Shown: positions 53,994 to 63,360 of the stretch, piece after piece
How the letters are laid out: every line of letters begins with the position of its first letter
Position numbering within the stretch: position 1 is the first letter of the stretch
Notes under the pieces: generated by a model
Told to the model about the DNA's origin: nothing
Database searches by the model: none
The model's input: only the letters and a program-made list of their open reading frames with translations
Assembly (NCBI RefSeq): GCF_040518285.1
Contig: NZ_CP155449.1
Coordinates: forward strand, 3,720,001-3,784,000
DNA from: Knoellia sp. S7-12
Lineage (GTDB): Bacteria; Actinomycetota; Actinomycetes; Actinomycetales; Dermatophilaceae
Direction: 5' to 3'
Length of the DNA stretch: 64,000 nt
Position numbers and translations under genes: made by a program

Positions 53994-54832
53994 GACTTGC
54001 ACGCATCGGCGAACCGGGCCGCGAGACACCGGTGGTGGAGATCGACGGCGTCCTGCGCGACCTGTCCTCCGTGACCGCTGACATCGACGGCACGTTCCTC
54101 GACACCGTTCTCCCGGGCCTGGATCCACGCGGCCTCCCGGCGTTCGACAGTGCCGGCGCTCGCTTCGGTCCCCCGGTGGCGGGACCGAGCAAGGTCATCG
54201 GGATCGGGCTCAACTACCGGTCGTATGCCGCGGGGCTGGGTGTCGACCCACCCGCGTCCCCCGTGGTGTTCCTCAAGGCGCCGTCGTCGGTCTGCGGGCC
54301 GACCGATGCCATCGAGCCGCTGCCGGGCTCCACGAGCACCGACTTCGAGGTCGAGCTGGCCCTCGTCATCGGGCACCGTCTGCGCGGGCTCGTCGATCGC
54401 GACACCGCCCTGGCCGCCGTGGCCGGCTACACCCTCGCCAACGACGTCACCGACCGCGACCTCGCTGCCGGTGGCGGGCCCTGGGCCAGGGGCAAGTGCG
54501 CCGACACGTTCTGTCCGCTCGGCCCGTGGCTCGTGACGCCCGACGAGGTGAACGACCCGGGCTCGGTCAACCTGCGGCTGTCGGTCAACGGGATCGGGAT
54601 GCAGGACGGGTCCACCTCGGACATGGTCTTCGACGTCCCCGACATCCTCGTCCACCTCAGCGGCCTCATGACCCTGGAGCCCGGCGACGTCATCCTCACC
54701 GGCACGCCCGTGGGGACCGCGGTCACCCGGGCGGAGCCGCGGCCCTACCTGCGCGACGGCGACCTCGTCGAGGCGGACGGTGGTGTTCTCGGGCTCCACC
54801 GCTCCCCTGTGGGCGCCGGTGGTCCACGATGA
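53990..54832 (+). CDS. Fumarylacetoacetate hydrolase family protein, candidate ureidoglycolate lyase
   Basis: 280 residues. The FAH C-terminal catalytic domain shows IGIGLNYRSYA, FLKAPSSVCGP, DFEVELALVIG (acidic metal ligands), GYTLANDVTDRD and PGDVILTGTPVGTA. In purine clusters FAH-fold proteins can act as ureidoglycolate lyase; no allA gene is in the window, so this is a natural candidate. Coupled to glxK and allB by overlaps. Confidence 0.85.
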   Translation: MRLARIGEPGRETPVVEIDGVLRDLSSVTADIDGTFLDTVLPGLDPRGLPAFDSAGARFGPPVAGPSKVIGIGLNYRSYAAGLGVDPPASPVVFLKAPSSVCGPTDAIEPLPGSTSTDFEVELALVIGHRLRGLVDRDTALAAVAGYTLANDVTDRDLAAGGGPWARGKCADTFCPLGPWLVTPDEVNDPGSVNLRLSVNGIGMQDGSTSDMVFDVPDILVHLSGLMTLEPGDVILTGTPVGTAVTRAEPRPYLRDGDLVEADGGVLGLHRSPVGAGGPR

Positions 54833-56208
54833 GGGGCGTGGAGAGCGATCTCGTCATCAGGGCACCGCGGGCCGTCATCGACGGTCGGGAGTGTCCGGCC
54901 GTGGTGTCAGTGCGCGAGGGGCGCATCGTCGCGATCGACGCCCTCGATGCATCCGACACGTTCGACGGTGCCCTCGGAGAGAACAGGACCGATGGAGTCC
55001 AGGTCGTCGAGCTGACCGACGACGAGGTCCTCCTGCCGGGGCTCGTCGACACCCATGTCCACGTCAACGAACCCGGACGCACCGACTGGGAGGGCTTCGC
55101 CAGCGCCACCCGGGCTGCGGCTGCCGGTGGCGTCACGACGATCATCGACATGCCGCTCAACAGCATCCCGTCGACCGTGACGGTGGACGCGCTTCGGGCC
55201 AAGCAGGAGGTGGCCGCTCCTCAGGTCCACGTCGACGTGGGCTTCTGGGGCGGCGCAGTGCCAGACCACCTTGGCGACATTGAGGCCCTGCACGAGGCCG
55301 GAGTCTTCGGGTTCAAGTGCTTCCTCGCCGACTCCGGCGTCGAGGAGTTCCCGCCCCTGGACCCCGACCAGTTCCGGGCAGCCATGACCGAGACCGCCCG
55401 ACTGGGCGCGCTGCTCATCGTGCACGCCGAGGACGCGGGGACCCTCGAGGCTGCTGTCCCCGCCAGCGGACGCGCCTATGGGGACTTCCTCGCGTCACGC
55501 CCACCCACGGCCGAGGACGTCGCCATCGGCCTGGTCATCGACGTGACCCGCGAGACCGGCGGCAGGTCGCACGTCCTGCACCTGTCGAGTGCCAGCGCGC
55601 TGGCGAGCCTGCGCGCAGCCCGGGCCGAGGGCCTCGACCTCACCGTCGAGTCGTGCCCGCACTACCTCGCCCTGGACGCCGACGAGATCGCCGACGGTGC
55701 CACCCAGTTCAAGTGCTGCCCACCGATCCGGGACCACACCAACCAGGACGAGCTGTGGGCGGGGCTGGTCGCCGGCGACATCGACTACGTCGTGTCCGAC
55801 CACTCGCCGTCCACTGCCGACCTCAAACAATTCGACGTCGGCGACTTCGGACTGGCCTGGGGAGGGATCGCCTCCCTCCAGCTCGGGCTTCCCGCCATGT
55901 GGAGCGCTGCCCGCGAGCGCGGACTCCCCCTGGCCGACGTGGTGCGGTGGATGGCGACCGCCACGGCGGACCGGGTCGGCCTGCACCACAAGGGCCGCCT
56001 CGCGGTCGGGGCCGATGCCGACTTCGTCGTGTTTGCCCCCGAGGAGGAATGGGTGGTCGACGTGACTGCCCTGCACCACAAGAACCCGGTGTCGGCCTGG
56101 GCCGACCACAACCTTCACGGTCAGGTACGACAGACCTGGCTGCACGGCATACCCATCACCACCGACAGCGCACCCGGTGGCCGGTTGCTCACGAGAGGAC
56201 AGCGATGA
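54829..56208 (+). CDS. allB: Allantoinase
   Basis: 459 residues, cyclic amidohydrolase. DTHVHVNEPGRTDWEGF holds the first metal ligands, GFKCFLADSGVEEF the carboxylated Lys, IVHAED and HLSSASAL the His ligands and DYVVSDHSPSTADLK the catalytic Asp. It opens S-allantoin to allantoate. ATGA overlaps on both sides place it mid-operon. Confidence 0.95.
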   Translation: MRGVESDLVIRAPRAVIDGRECPAVVSVREGRIVAIDALDASDTFDGALGENRTDGVQVVELTDDEVLLPGLVDTHVHVNEPGRTDWEGFASATRAAAAGGVTTIIDMPLNSIPSTVTVDALRAKQEVAAPQVHVDVGFWGGAVPDHLGDIEALHEAGVFGFKCFLADSGVEEFPPLDPDQFRAAMTETARLGALLIVHAEDAGTLEAAVPASGRAYGDFLASRPPTAEDVAIGLVIDVTRETGGRSHVLHLSSASALASLRAARAEGLDLTVESCPHYLALDADEIADGATQFKCCPPIRDHTNQDELWAGLVAGDIDYVVSDHSPSTADLKQFDVGDFGLAWGGIASLQLGLPAMWSAARERGLPLADVVRWMATATADRVGLHHKGRLAVGADADFVVFAPEEEWVVDVTALHHKNPVSAWADHNLHGQVRQTWLHGIPITTDSAPGGRLLTRGQR

Positions 56209-57032
56209 CTCACTACTACGCACCCCAGGGCGGCCTGCCGCCGCAGACCCAGCTGACGACCGACCGGGCCCGGTTCACGACCGCGTATGCCGTCCTGCCC
56301 AAGGGCACGATGACCGACATCGTCACCTCGCTGCTCCCGTTCTGGGAGGGCATGCGGATGTGGCTCATCGCGCGCCCGCTCAGCGGCTTTGCCGAGACCT
56401 TCAGCCAATACATCGTCGAGGTCTCGCCCGGTGGTGGGTCGGACCGGCCCGAGCTCGACCCCGGCGCCGAGGGCGTGCTCTTCGTCGTGGCCGGGACGCT
56501 CGAGCTCACCCTTGGAGATGAGGTGCACCAGCTCGCACCCGGTGGCTATGCCTTCATCCCGCCCGCGAGCGAGTGGACCCTGCACAACCGCGGAGACGAG
56601 GTGGCGAGCTTCCACTGGATCCGCAAGGCCTACCAGCACGTCGACGGCATTGACGTGCCGCCGGCCTTCGTCACGTCCGACGCCGACGTCGAGGGTGGCG
56701 AGATGCCCGGCACCGACGGCGCCTGGACGACCCAGCGCTTCGCCGACCCCACGGACATCCGCCACGACATGCACGTCAACATCGTCAACTTCGAGCCCGG
56801 CGGCTCCATCCCGTTCCCCGAGACCCATGTCATGGAGCACGGCCTCTATGTCCTCGAGGGCAAGGCCGTCTACCTGCTCAACGAGGACTGGGTCGAGGTC
56901 GAAGCCGGTGACTTCATGTGGCTGCGGGCGTTCTGCCCCCAGGCCTGTTATGCGGGCGGTCCGGGGCGGTTCCGCTACCTGCTCTACAAGGACGTCAACC
57001 GGCATGCGACGCTGAGCCGCCAGTTCGTGTGA
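56205..57032 (+). CDS. allE: (S)-ureidoglycine aminohydrolase
   Basis: 275 residues, bicupin. Two cupin halves: GVLFVVAGTLELTLGDEVHQLAPGGYAFIPP and ETHVMEHGLYVLEGKAVYLLNEDWVEVEAGDFMWLRAFCPQ, the second holding the Mn-binding His/Glu. AFCPQACYAGG is conserved in AllE. It releases ammonia from ureidoglycine to give ureidoglycolate. Last gene of the operon. Confidence 0.94.
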   Translation: MTHYYAPQGGLPPQTQLTTDRARFTTAYAVLPKGTMTDIVTSLLPFWEGMRMWLIARPLSGFAETFSQYIVEVSPGGGSDRPELDPGAEGVLFVVAGTLELTLGDEVHQLAPGGYAFIPPASEWTLHNRGDEVASFHWIRKAYQHVDGIDVPPAFVTSDADVEGGEMPGTDGAWTTQRFADPTDIRHDMHVNIVNFEPGGSIPFPETHVMEHGLYVLEGKAVYLLNEDWVEVEAGDFMWLRAFCPQACYAGGPGRFRYLLYKDVNRHATLSRQFV

Positions 57033-57061
57033 TCGCCCCAGCCATGGCTCATCTCGCTTAA

Positions 57062-57077
57062 TGGAAAAGTTTTTCCA
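57062..57077. promoter_or_regulatory. IclR/AllR-like box, purine regulon site 4 (xdh operon)
   Basis: TGGAA-AAGTTT-TTCCA is a complete match and the most symmetric of the four copies, 135 bp before the xdhA start and 30 bp after the allE stop. Confidence 0.78.
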
Positions 57078-57211
57078 AAGTCTTCACTTGCGCACCGCCC
57101 GTCGGTACCCTGAGAGCATCCCGTCGTTCGCATGGACAACCGGCGGGTCGCCACTTCGCAACCATGCTCCCGACTGTTCACGGTCGGGACGATGTCGATG
57201 AGGAGTTGGCA

Positions 57212-58672
57212 ATGCAGCCAACGGTCTTGGTCAACGGCGCACCGCTGACTCTCGCGGGCGTCACGCCCCACACGACGACGCTCGATTGGCTGCGCAACAG
57301 CGGCCTGACGGGGGCCAAAGAGGGCTGCGCCGAGGGCGAGTGCGGCGCCTGCTCGGTCATGGTCGCCAGGCCCGGCGTGAGCGAGGGTGCGAGCACCGAG
57401 TGGGTTGCGATCAACGCCTGCCTCATCCCTGCGGCCGGACTCGACGGACAAGAGGTCGTGACCGCCGAAGGACTCGGGTCCGCAGGCGCCCTCCACCCCG
57501 TCCAGCGCGAGATGGCGGACCGTGGAGGCTCCCAATGCGGCTACTGCACACCGGGATTCGTCTGTTCCATGGCCGCTGAGTACTACCGTCCGGGGCGTGC
57601 CGAGGGCATCGTGGCTGGGGAGCATGACGAGAACGCCGAGCACGGCGCCAACGGATTCGACCTGCACGCCCTCAGCGGCAACCTCTGCCGATGCACCGGC
57701 TACCGCCCCATCCGCGACGCCGCCTACGCCCTGCCCGATGCGCCGGCCTTCGACGACGCCCTGGCCTCACGCGCCACGGACCCCACCCCCGCGCCAGTGC
57801 ACACGCACCTCGAAGCCGACGGAGCGGCATACATCCGTCCTGCCACGCTCGAGGAGGCCCTCACGCTGCTCGCCAAGCGCCCGGATGCCGTTCTCGTGGC
57901 GGGTTCGACCGACATCGGCGTCGAGCTCAACATCAGGGGCTCACGGCCCCCGCTGCTCGTGGCGATCGACCGCCTGCCCGAGCTGGGTGGCCTCGACGAG
58001 GACGCCGACGAGATCCGCATCGGCGCGGCGCTCACCCTCACCGAGATCGAGCGGCGACTCGACGGACGGGTGCCCCTGCTCGCCCAGCTCTTCCCGCAGT
58101 TCGCCTCGCGGCTCATCCGCAACGGCGCGACCATCGGGGGCAACCTCGGGACCGGCTCGCCGATCGGGGACTGCCCGCCGGCCCTGCTCGCTCTCGACGC
58201 CCGGCTCGTCCTGGTGAGTCACCGCGGCGAGCGGATCGTGCCCCTGTCCGAGTACTTCACCGGCTATCGACAGACGGTCAAGCAGGCCGACGAGCTGATC
58301 CGCGAGATCCGTCTGCCCCTCCCCCTGGCCGGGCACACCGCCTTCCACAAGATCGCCAAGCGCCGCTTCGACGACATCTCCTCCGTCGCCGTCGGATTCG
58401 CCGTGGACGTCGTCGACGGAGTGGTCCAGCAGGCGCGAATCGGGCTGGGCGGGGTGGCCGCCACTCCGGTGCGCGCCACCGCTACCGAACAGGCGCTCGT
58501 CGGTCGACCCTGGGACACCCAGAGCGTCGACGCCGCCGCCGAGATCCTCGCGAGCGAAGGCACTCCCCTGGATGACCACCGCGCCTCGTCCCGCTATCGC
58601 GCCGCGATGCTCGGACAGTCCCTGCGCAAGTTCCATGCCGAGCACGCGGCCACCGAGGGGGTCCCCGCATGA
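57212..58672 (+). CDS. xdhA: Xanthine dehydrogenase, FeS/FAD subunit
   Basis: 486 residues. N-terminal 2Fe-2S domain (GAKEGCAEGECGACSVMV), second 2Fe-2S domain (QCGYCTPGF, NLCRCTGYRPI), then a CO_deh_flav FAD domain (NGATIGGNLGTGSPIGDCPPALLALDA). Normal XdhA length. ATG 57212 is preferred because GAGGAG lies six bases upstream; a longer frame to 57164 has no ribosome site. ATGA overlap with xdhB. Confidence 0.95.
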   Translation: MQPTVLVNGAPLTLAGVTPHTTTLDWLRNSGLTGAKEGCAEGECGACSVMVARPGVSEGASTEWVAINACLIPAAGLDGQEVVTAEGLGSAGALHPVQREMADRGGSQCGYCTPGFVCSMAAEYYRPGRAEGIVAGEHDENAEHGANGFDLHALSGNLCRCTGYRPIRDAAYALPDAPAFDDALASRATDPTPAPVHTHLEADGAAYIRPATLEEALTLLAKRPDAVLVAGSTDIGVELNIRGSRPPLLVAIDRLPELGGLDEDADEIRIGAALTLTEIERRLDGRVPLLAQLFPQFASRLIRNGATIGGNLGTGSPIGDCPPALLALDARLVLVSHRGERIVPLSEYFTGYRQTVKQADELIREIRLPLPLAGHTAFHKIAKRRFDDISSVAVGFAVDVVDGVVQQARIGLGGVAATPVRATATEQALVGRPWDTQSVDAAAEILASEGTPLDDHRASSRYRAAMLGQSLRKFHAEHAATEGVPA

Positions 58673-61149
58673 GCCACCTCTCCGCGCTTCCACACCAGGG
58701 CGTCTCCGGCCAGAGCGCCGTCGGCCAGAGCGTCGTCGGCACATCAATGCCGCACGAGGCCGCCGATCTCCACGTGACCGGCGCCGCCCTCTATACCGAC
58801 GACCTCGTCGGACGGACCAAGGACTGCCTGCACGCCTACCCGGTGCAGTCACCCCACGCCCACGCCCGAGTGCTCGACATCGACACCAGTCCTGCGCTGG
58901 CCGTCCCCGGTGTCGTGCGCGTGCTCACCGTGGCTGACGTCCCCGGGGTCAACGATGCCGGGGTCAAGCACGACGAGCCACTCTTCCCCGACGAGGTGCA
59001 GTTCGTCGGGCACGCCGTCTGCTGGGTCCTCGGCGAGACGTTGGAGGCCGCGCGTCGTGGGGCGGCTGCCGTGGTCGTCGACTACGAGACCCTGCCCTCG
59101 ATCATCTCCGTGCGCGAGGCCATCGCCGCCGACAGCTTCCAGGGCGCCCAGCCCACGGTGGAGCGCGGCAACGCCGAGGCCGCCATGGAGCAGGCCGCCC
59201 ACGTCTTCAGCGGCGAGTTCGAGTTCGCCGGGCAGGAGCACTTCTATCTCGAGACCCACTGCTCGCTCGCGCTCGTCGACGAGAACGGCCAGGTCTTCGT
59301 CCAGTGCTCCACGCAGCACCCGAGCGAGACCCAGGAGATCGTGGCGCACGTCCTCGGTCGCTCCTCGAGCGAGATCACGGTGCAGTGCCTGCGCATGGGC
59401 GGAGGCTTCGGCGGCAAGGAGATGCAGCCCCACGGGTTCGCAGCCATCGCCTCGCTCGGCTCCATCCTCACCGGCCGACCGGTCCGGCTGCGGCTGACCC
59501 GCAACCTCGACATGACGATGAGCGGCAAGCGCCACGGTTTCCACTCGCAGTGGCGCATCGGCTTCGACGACACCGGCCACATCCAGGCCCTCGAGGCCAC
59601 GCTCACCTCCGACGGCGGGTGGAGCCTTGATCTCTCCGAACCAGTCCTCGCCAGGGCGCTGTGCCACATCGACAACGCCTACTGGATCCCAGACATCAAG
59701 GTGAGCGGCCGCGTCGCCAAGAGCAACAAGACGTCGCAGACGGCCTTCCGGGGCTTCGGCGGGCCACAGGGGATGCTCGTCATCGAGGACATCCTCGGAA
59801 GGTGCGCACCACTGCTCGGCATCGATGCCGCCGAGCTGCGCCGCCGCAACTTCTACAAGAACGGGCAGAGCACTCCCTACGGTCAGCCGATCACCCAGGC
59901 GGATCGGCTGCTCCGGGCCTGGGACCAGGTGGTGGAGTCGGGCGAGGTCACCCGGCGATGGGCCGAGATCGACGAGTTCAACCAGTCCCACCCGCACACC
60001 AAGCGCGGGCTGGCCCTCACTCCGGTGAAGTTCGGCATCTCGTTCAACCTCACCGCCTTCAACCAGGCCGGGGCCCTCGTGCACGTCTACAAGGACGGCT
60101 CGGTGCTCATCAACCACGGTGGCACCGAGATGGGCCAAGGGCTGCACACCAAGATGCTCCAGGTCGCAGCAACCACCCTGGGGGTGCCGCTGTCCACGGT
60201 GCGGCTCGCACCGACCCGCACCGACAAGGTGCCCAACACCTCAGCCACCGCGGCCTCGTCCGGGGCCGACCTCAACGGCGGCGCCGTCAAGAACGCCTGC
60301 GAGCAGATCCGCGAGCGCCTGACGGTCACCGCCTCCGCCAAGATCGGCGTCCCGCCGGCCGACATCCGCATCCACGACGGTCTCGTGACCGGGCTCGGAT
60401 CGGACGTCCAGGTGCCGTGGGCGGAGCTGGTGCACGCGGCATACTTCGCCCGGGTCCAGCTCTCTGCGGCAGGGTTCTATCGCACCGAGGGCCTGCACTG
60501 GGACTCGCGAGTCATGCAGGGTTCGCCCTTCAAGTACTTCGCACACGGCGTGGCAGCCACCGAGGTCGAGGTCGACGGCTGGACCGGCGCCTACCGGACC
60601 CGCCGCGTCGACATCGTCCACGACGTCGGCGACAGCCTCTCGCCGCTCGTCGACATCGGACAGGTGGAGGGTGGCTACGTCCAGGGCGCTGGCTGGCTCA
60701 CCCTCGAGGACCTGCGATGGGACGAGAGCGAAGGTCCGGGCCGCGGTCGCCTCCTCACCCAGGCGGCGAGCACCTACAAGCTGCCGAGCTTCTCGGAGAT
60801 GCCCGAGACGTTCAACGTCGCGCTCCTCGAGCAGGCGCACGAGGAGGGCGCCATCTATGGGTCCAAGGCCGTGGGTGAGCCTCCGCTGATGCTCGCCTTC
60901 TCGGTCCGCGAGGCCCTGCGCCAGGCGGCCGCCGCATTCGGACCCGCAGGGACGAGCGTCGACCTCGGTTGCCCGTCCACACCCGAACAGGTCTATTGGG
61001 CGGTTGAGGAGGCACGGGCGGCGCACGGCCAGGCGCACGGTCACGTCGACGAAGGCCTCCCCGGCCACCAGCTCGACGAGCCCGATCCTGCCGCCCCCAC
61101 CCGGCTGCCCGAGTCAGAGGTCGCCGTGCGTTCACTGGCAGGTGGCTGA
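58669..61149 (+). CDS. xdhB: Xanthine dehydrogenase, molybdopterin subunit
   Basis: 826 residues. QEHFYLETHCSLA, GGGFGGKE (molybdopterin), AFRGFGGPQG and KAVGEPPLMLAFSVREAL carry the Mo-cofactor contacts and the catalytic Glu. It oxidises hypoxanthine/xanthine to urate. A slightly long Pro/Glu-poor C-terminal tail (EVAVRSLAGG) adds little. Needs XdhC for sulfurylated cofactor insertion, encoded next. Confidence 0.96.
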   Translation: MSHLSALPHQGVSGQSAVGQSVVGTSMPHEAADLHVTGAALYTDDLVGRTKDCLHAYPVQSPHAHARVLDIDTSPALAVPGVVRVLTVADVPGVNDAGVKHDEPLFPDEVQFVGHAVCWVLGETLEAARRGAAAVVVDYETLPSIISVREAIAADSFQGAQPTVERGNAEAAMEQAAHVFSGEFEFAGQEHFYLETHCSLALVDENGQVFVQCSTQHPSETQEIVAHVLGRSSSEITVQCLRMGGGFGGKEMQPHGFAAIASLGSILTGRPVRLRLTRNLDMTMSGKRHGFHSQWRIGFDDTGHIQALEATLTSDGGWSLDLSEPVLARALCHIDNAYWIPDIKVSGRVAKSNKTSQTAFRGFGGPQGMLVIEDILGRCAPLLGIDAAELRRRNFYKNGQSTPYGQPITQADRLLRAWDQVVESGEVTRRWAEIDEFNQSHPHTKRGLALTPVKFGISFNLTAFNQAGALVHVYKDGSVLINHGGTEMGQGLHTKMLQVAATTLGVPLSTVRLAPTRTDKVPNTSATAASSGADLNGGAVKNACEQIRERLTVTASAKIGVPPADIRIHDGLVTGLGSDVQVPWAELVHAAYFARVQLSAAGFYRTEGLHWDSRVMQGSPFKYFAHGVAATEVEVDGWTGAYRTRRVDIVHDVGDSLSPLVDIGQVEGGYVQGAGWLTLEDLRWDESEGPGRGRLLTQAASTYKLPSFSEMPETFNVALLEQAHEEGAIYGSKAVGEPPLMLAFSVREALRQAAAAFGPAGTSVDLGCPSTPEQVYWAVEEARAAHGQAHGHVDEGLPGHQLDEPDPAAPTRLPESEVAVRSLAGG

Positions 61150-61150
61150 G

Positions 61151-62065
61151 ATGTCCTGGGTCGACGCGGTCCGCACCCTGAGGACTGTCAGAGCGCCCGG
61201 CGTCCTCATCACGCTGACCTCCGTCCGTGGGCACGCGCCGCGCGAGGCCGGCACCAAGATGGTCGTCTCGACCACTCGCACCTGGGGCACGATCGGCGGT
61301 GGAAACCTCGAGGAGGAGGCCATCCAGCGAGCGCGAACCATGGTGCAGGACAGTGCTTCTGAGCCGATCAGCTTCACCGCGAACCTGTCGGACAAGGCGA
61401 AGTACCAACACGGTGTCCAGTGCTGTGGCGGTGTCGTCGAGGTCCTCCTCGAGCCGTTGGTCGTGCGCCCGTCGGTCGCAATCTTCGGCATGGGTCACGT
61501 CGGCCAGGAGCTGGCCCGGGTCCTCGCCCGACACGACCTCGAGCTCCACCTCGTCGACTCACGCGAGGGCTTCCTCACCGACGAGGTCCTCGCCCCACTC
61601 GCGGACGCCGAGGCCGCCGTGCACGTCCACCACGTGCCCGTCCTCCCCGAGCTCGTCCTGTCGGAGCTGCCTCCGGGCAGCCACGTGCTCGTCATGACCC
61701 ACGACCACGCCGAGGACGCTGCCCTCATCGACGCCGCCCTGCGCACCGAAGACCTTGCCTCGATCGGCCTCATCGGCTCGAGCGCCAAATGGCAGCGCTT
61801 CCGTCGCAAGCTCCTCGCCGAGGGGCACGACGAGGCCGCGCTGTCCCGGATCACCACGCCCATCGGACTCACGACGCTCAGCGGCAAGGACCCAGCGACC
61901 ATCGCCGTCAGTGTCGCCGTCGCCCTGCTCCAGTCCTTCGCCCCGACCCGACACGCCGCCGACCTTGACAGCGCAGACCCCGACGCCGCGGACCTTGACG
62001 CTGCAGACCTCGACAGCGCAGACCTCGCCGAGTCGGCCCACCACACCCAGGAGACCTCTCGATGA
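61151..62065 (+). CDS. xdhC: XdhC family molybdenum cofactor insertion protein
   Basis: 304 residues. N-terminal XdhC_CoxI (TSVRGHAPREAGTKMVV, GTIGGGNLEEEAI, QCCGG) and C-terminal Rossmann domain (AIFGMGHVGQELARVLA, THDHAEDAALIDAAL). The tail is unusual: five tandem pentapeptides of the form A-D-L-D-S (61958-62032). It loads sulfurated Moco into XdhB. ATG 61151 is used; GTG 61142 is in frame. Overlaps guaD by 4 nt. Confidence 0.93.
   Translation: MSWVDAVRTLRTVRAPGVLITLTSVRGHAPREAGTKMVVSTTRTWGTIGGGNLEEEAIQRARTMVQDSASEPISFTANLSDKAKYQHGVQCCGGVVEVLLEPLVVRPSVAIFGMGHVGQELARVLARHDLELHLVDSREGFLTDEVLAPLADAEAAVHVHHVPVLPELVLSELPPGSHVLVMTHDHAEDAALIDAALRTEDLASIGLIGSSAKWQRFRRKLLAEGHDEAALSRITTPIGLTTLSGKDPATIAVSVAVALLQSFAPTRHAADLDSADPDAADLDAADLDSADLAESAHHTQETSR
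61958..62032 (+). repeat. Five tandem 15-bp units in xdhC (A-D-L-D-x pentapeptide)
   Basis: The encoded units are ADLDS, ADPDA, ADLDA, ADLDS and ADLAE. They sit just before the xdhC stop, giving an acidic, probably disordered tail. Origin by slippage is likely. Confidence 0.85.
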
Positions 62066-63345
62066 CCCTGTTCCGTGGCACCTTCTTCGATGTGCCGGAC
62101 AACCCCTTCACGGGCGGGATGCTGCGCTCCGAGCAGGACGGTGCCATCCGCGTCGTCGACGGCACCATCACCGACCGCGGTCCCTGGACCGAGGTCCGGG
62201 CGCGGCACTCCGAGGACGACGTCGAGGACCTCACCGGCGGACTCGTCCTGCCCGGCTTCGTCGACACGCACGTGCACTACCCGCAGATCCGCACGATCGG
62301 CGCGCTCGGCATGCCCTTGCTCGACTGGCTCGAGAAGTCCGCCCTGCCAGAGGAAGCGCGACTGGCCGACACGGCATACGCACAGGAGATCGCCACCGAG
62401 TTCACCGCCGGGCTCGTGCGCTCCGGGACCACGACGGCTCTCGTCTTCGGCTCCCACTTCCCGGGCGCCGTCGACGCCCTGTTCACCGAGGCCGACCGGG
62501 TCGGGCTGCGGGTCACGAGCGGACTCGTCGTGAGCGACCGCATCCTGCGCGAGGACCTGCACACCGACCCCGAGGAGGCCTACACCGCCGGCAAGGCACT
62601 CGCGGACAAGTGGCACGGCACCCGACGCAACCGGTATGCCGTCATCCCGCGCTTTTCCCTCTCGTGCAGTGACGAGCTGCTCGACTCCTGCCGGGCGCTG
62701 CTCAAGGACGTGCCCAACGCGTGGTTCACCTCGCACATCAACGAGAACATCGCCGAGGTCACGACAGTCAAGGAGCTCTTCAACGCGGAGGACTACCTGC
62801 AGACGTATGCCGCGCACGGCCTCGTGGGCCGCCGCAGCATCTTTGCCCACAACGTCCACCCGACCGACGGTGAGCTGCGCGACCTCGCCACCGCGGACGC
62901 CACCGTTGCGCACTGCCCGACGAGCAACTCGGCTCTGGGCAGTGGCCTGTTCCCGCTCAAGGAGCACCTCGAGCACGGCGTTCGGGTCGCGCTCGGCTCC
63001 GACGTCGGCGCAGGGACGGGCTTCTCGATCCTCAAGGAGGGGCTGCAGGCCTACTTCATGCAGCAGCTGCTCGGAGATCGCGGCCACCCGCTCGCCGCCC
63101 CCGACCTGCTGCACCTCGCGACGATGGCCGGCGCCGACGCGCTCGGTCTCGCCGACACGGTGGGTGACTTCTCGGTGGGCAAGCAGTTCGACGCCGTGTG
63201 GGTCAACCCGGCCCAGGGGTCGACGATGGACGTCGCGCTGCGGCACGCGTTCTCGCCCGATGATGCTCTCGCCAAGGCCTTCGCCCTGGGCACGTCACCG
63301 GCCGTGACCGCGAGCTGGGTTGCGGGACAACAGCTTCAGCGCTGA
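62062..63345 (+). CDS. guaD: Guanine deaminase
   Basis: 427 residues, amidohydrolase. GFVDTHVHYPQ, HINEN, FAHNVHP and ALGSDVGAGTGFSILKE match GuaD; the His/His/His/Asp metal set is present. It deaminates guanine to xanthine, feeding XDH. Starts 4 nt inside the xdhC stop and ends 15 bp from the convergent malate synthase. Confidence 0.94.
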   Translation: MTLFRGTFFDVPDNPFTGGMLRSEQDGAIRVVDGTITDRGPWTEVRARHSEDDVEDLTGGLVLPGFVDTHVHYPQIRTIGALGMPLLDWLEKSALPEEARLADTAYAQEIATEFTAGLVRSGTTTALVFGSHFPGAVDALFTEADRVGLRVTSGLVVSDRILREDLHTDPEEAYTAGKALADKWHGTRRNRYAVIPRFSLSCSDELLDSCRALLKDVPNAWFTSHINENIAEVTTVKELFNAEDYLQTYAAHGLVGRRSIFAHNVHPTDGELRDLATADATVAHCPTSNSALGSGLFPLKEHLEHGVRVALGSDVGAGTGFSILKEGLQAYFMQQLLGDRGHPLAAPDLLHLATMAGADALGLADTVGDFSVGKQFDAVWVNPAQGSTMDVALRHAFSPDDALAKAFALGTSPAVTASWVAGQQLQR

Positions 63346-63360
63346 CGTTCGGCTGCCGCC

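Noticed and set aside
61495..63246. 583-residue minus-strand frame over xdhC/guaD
   Set aside because: Shadow frame; the overlapping plus-strand genes carry family signatures.
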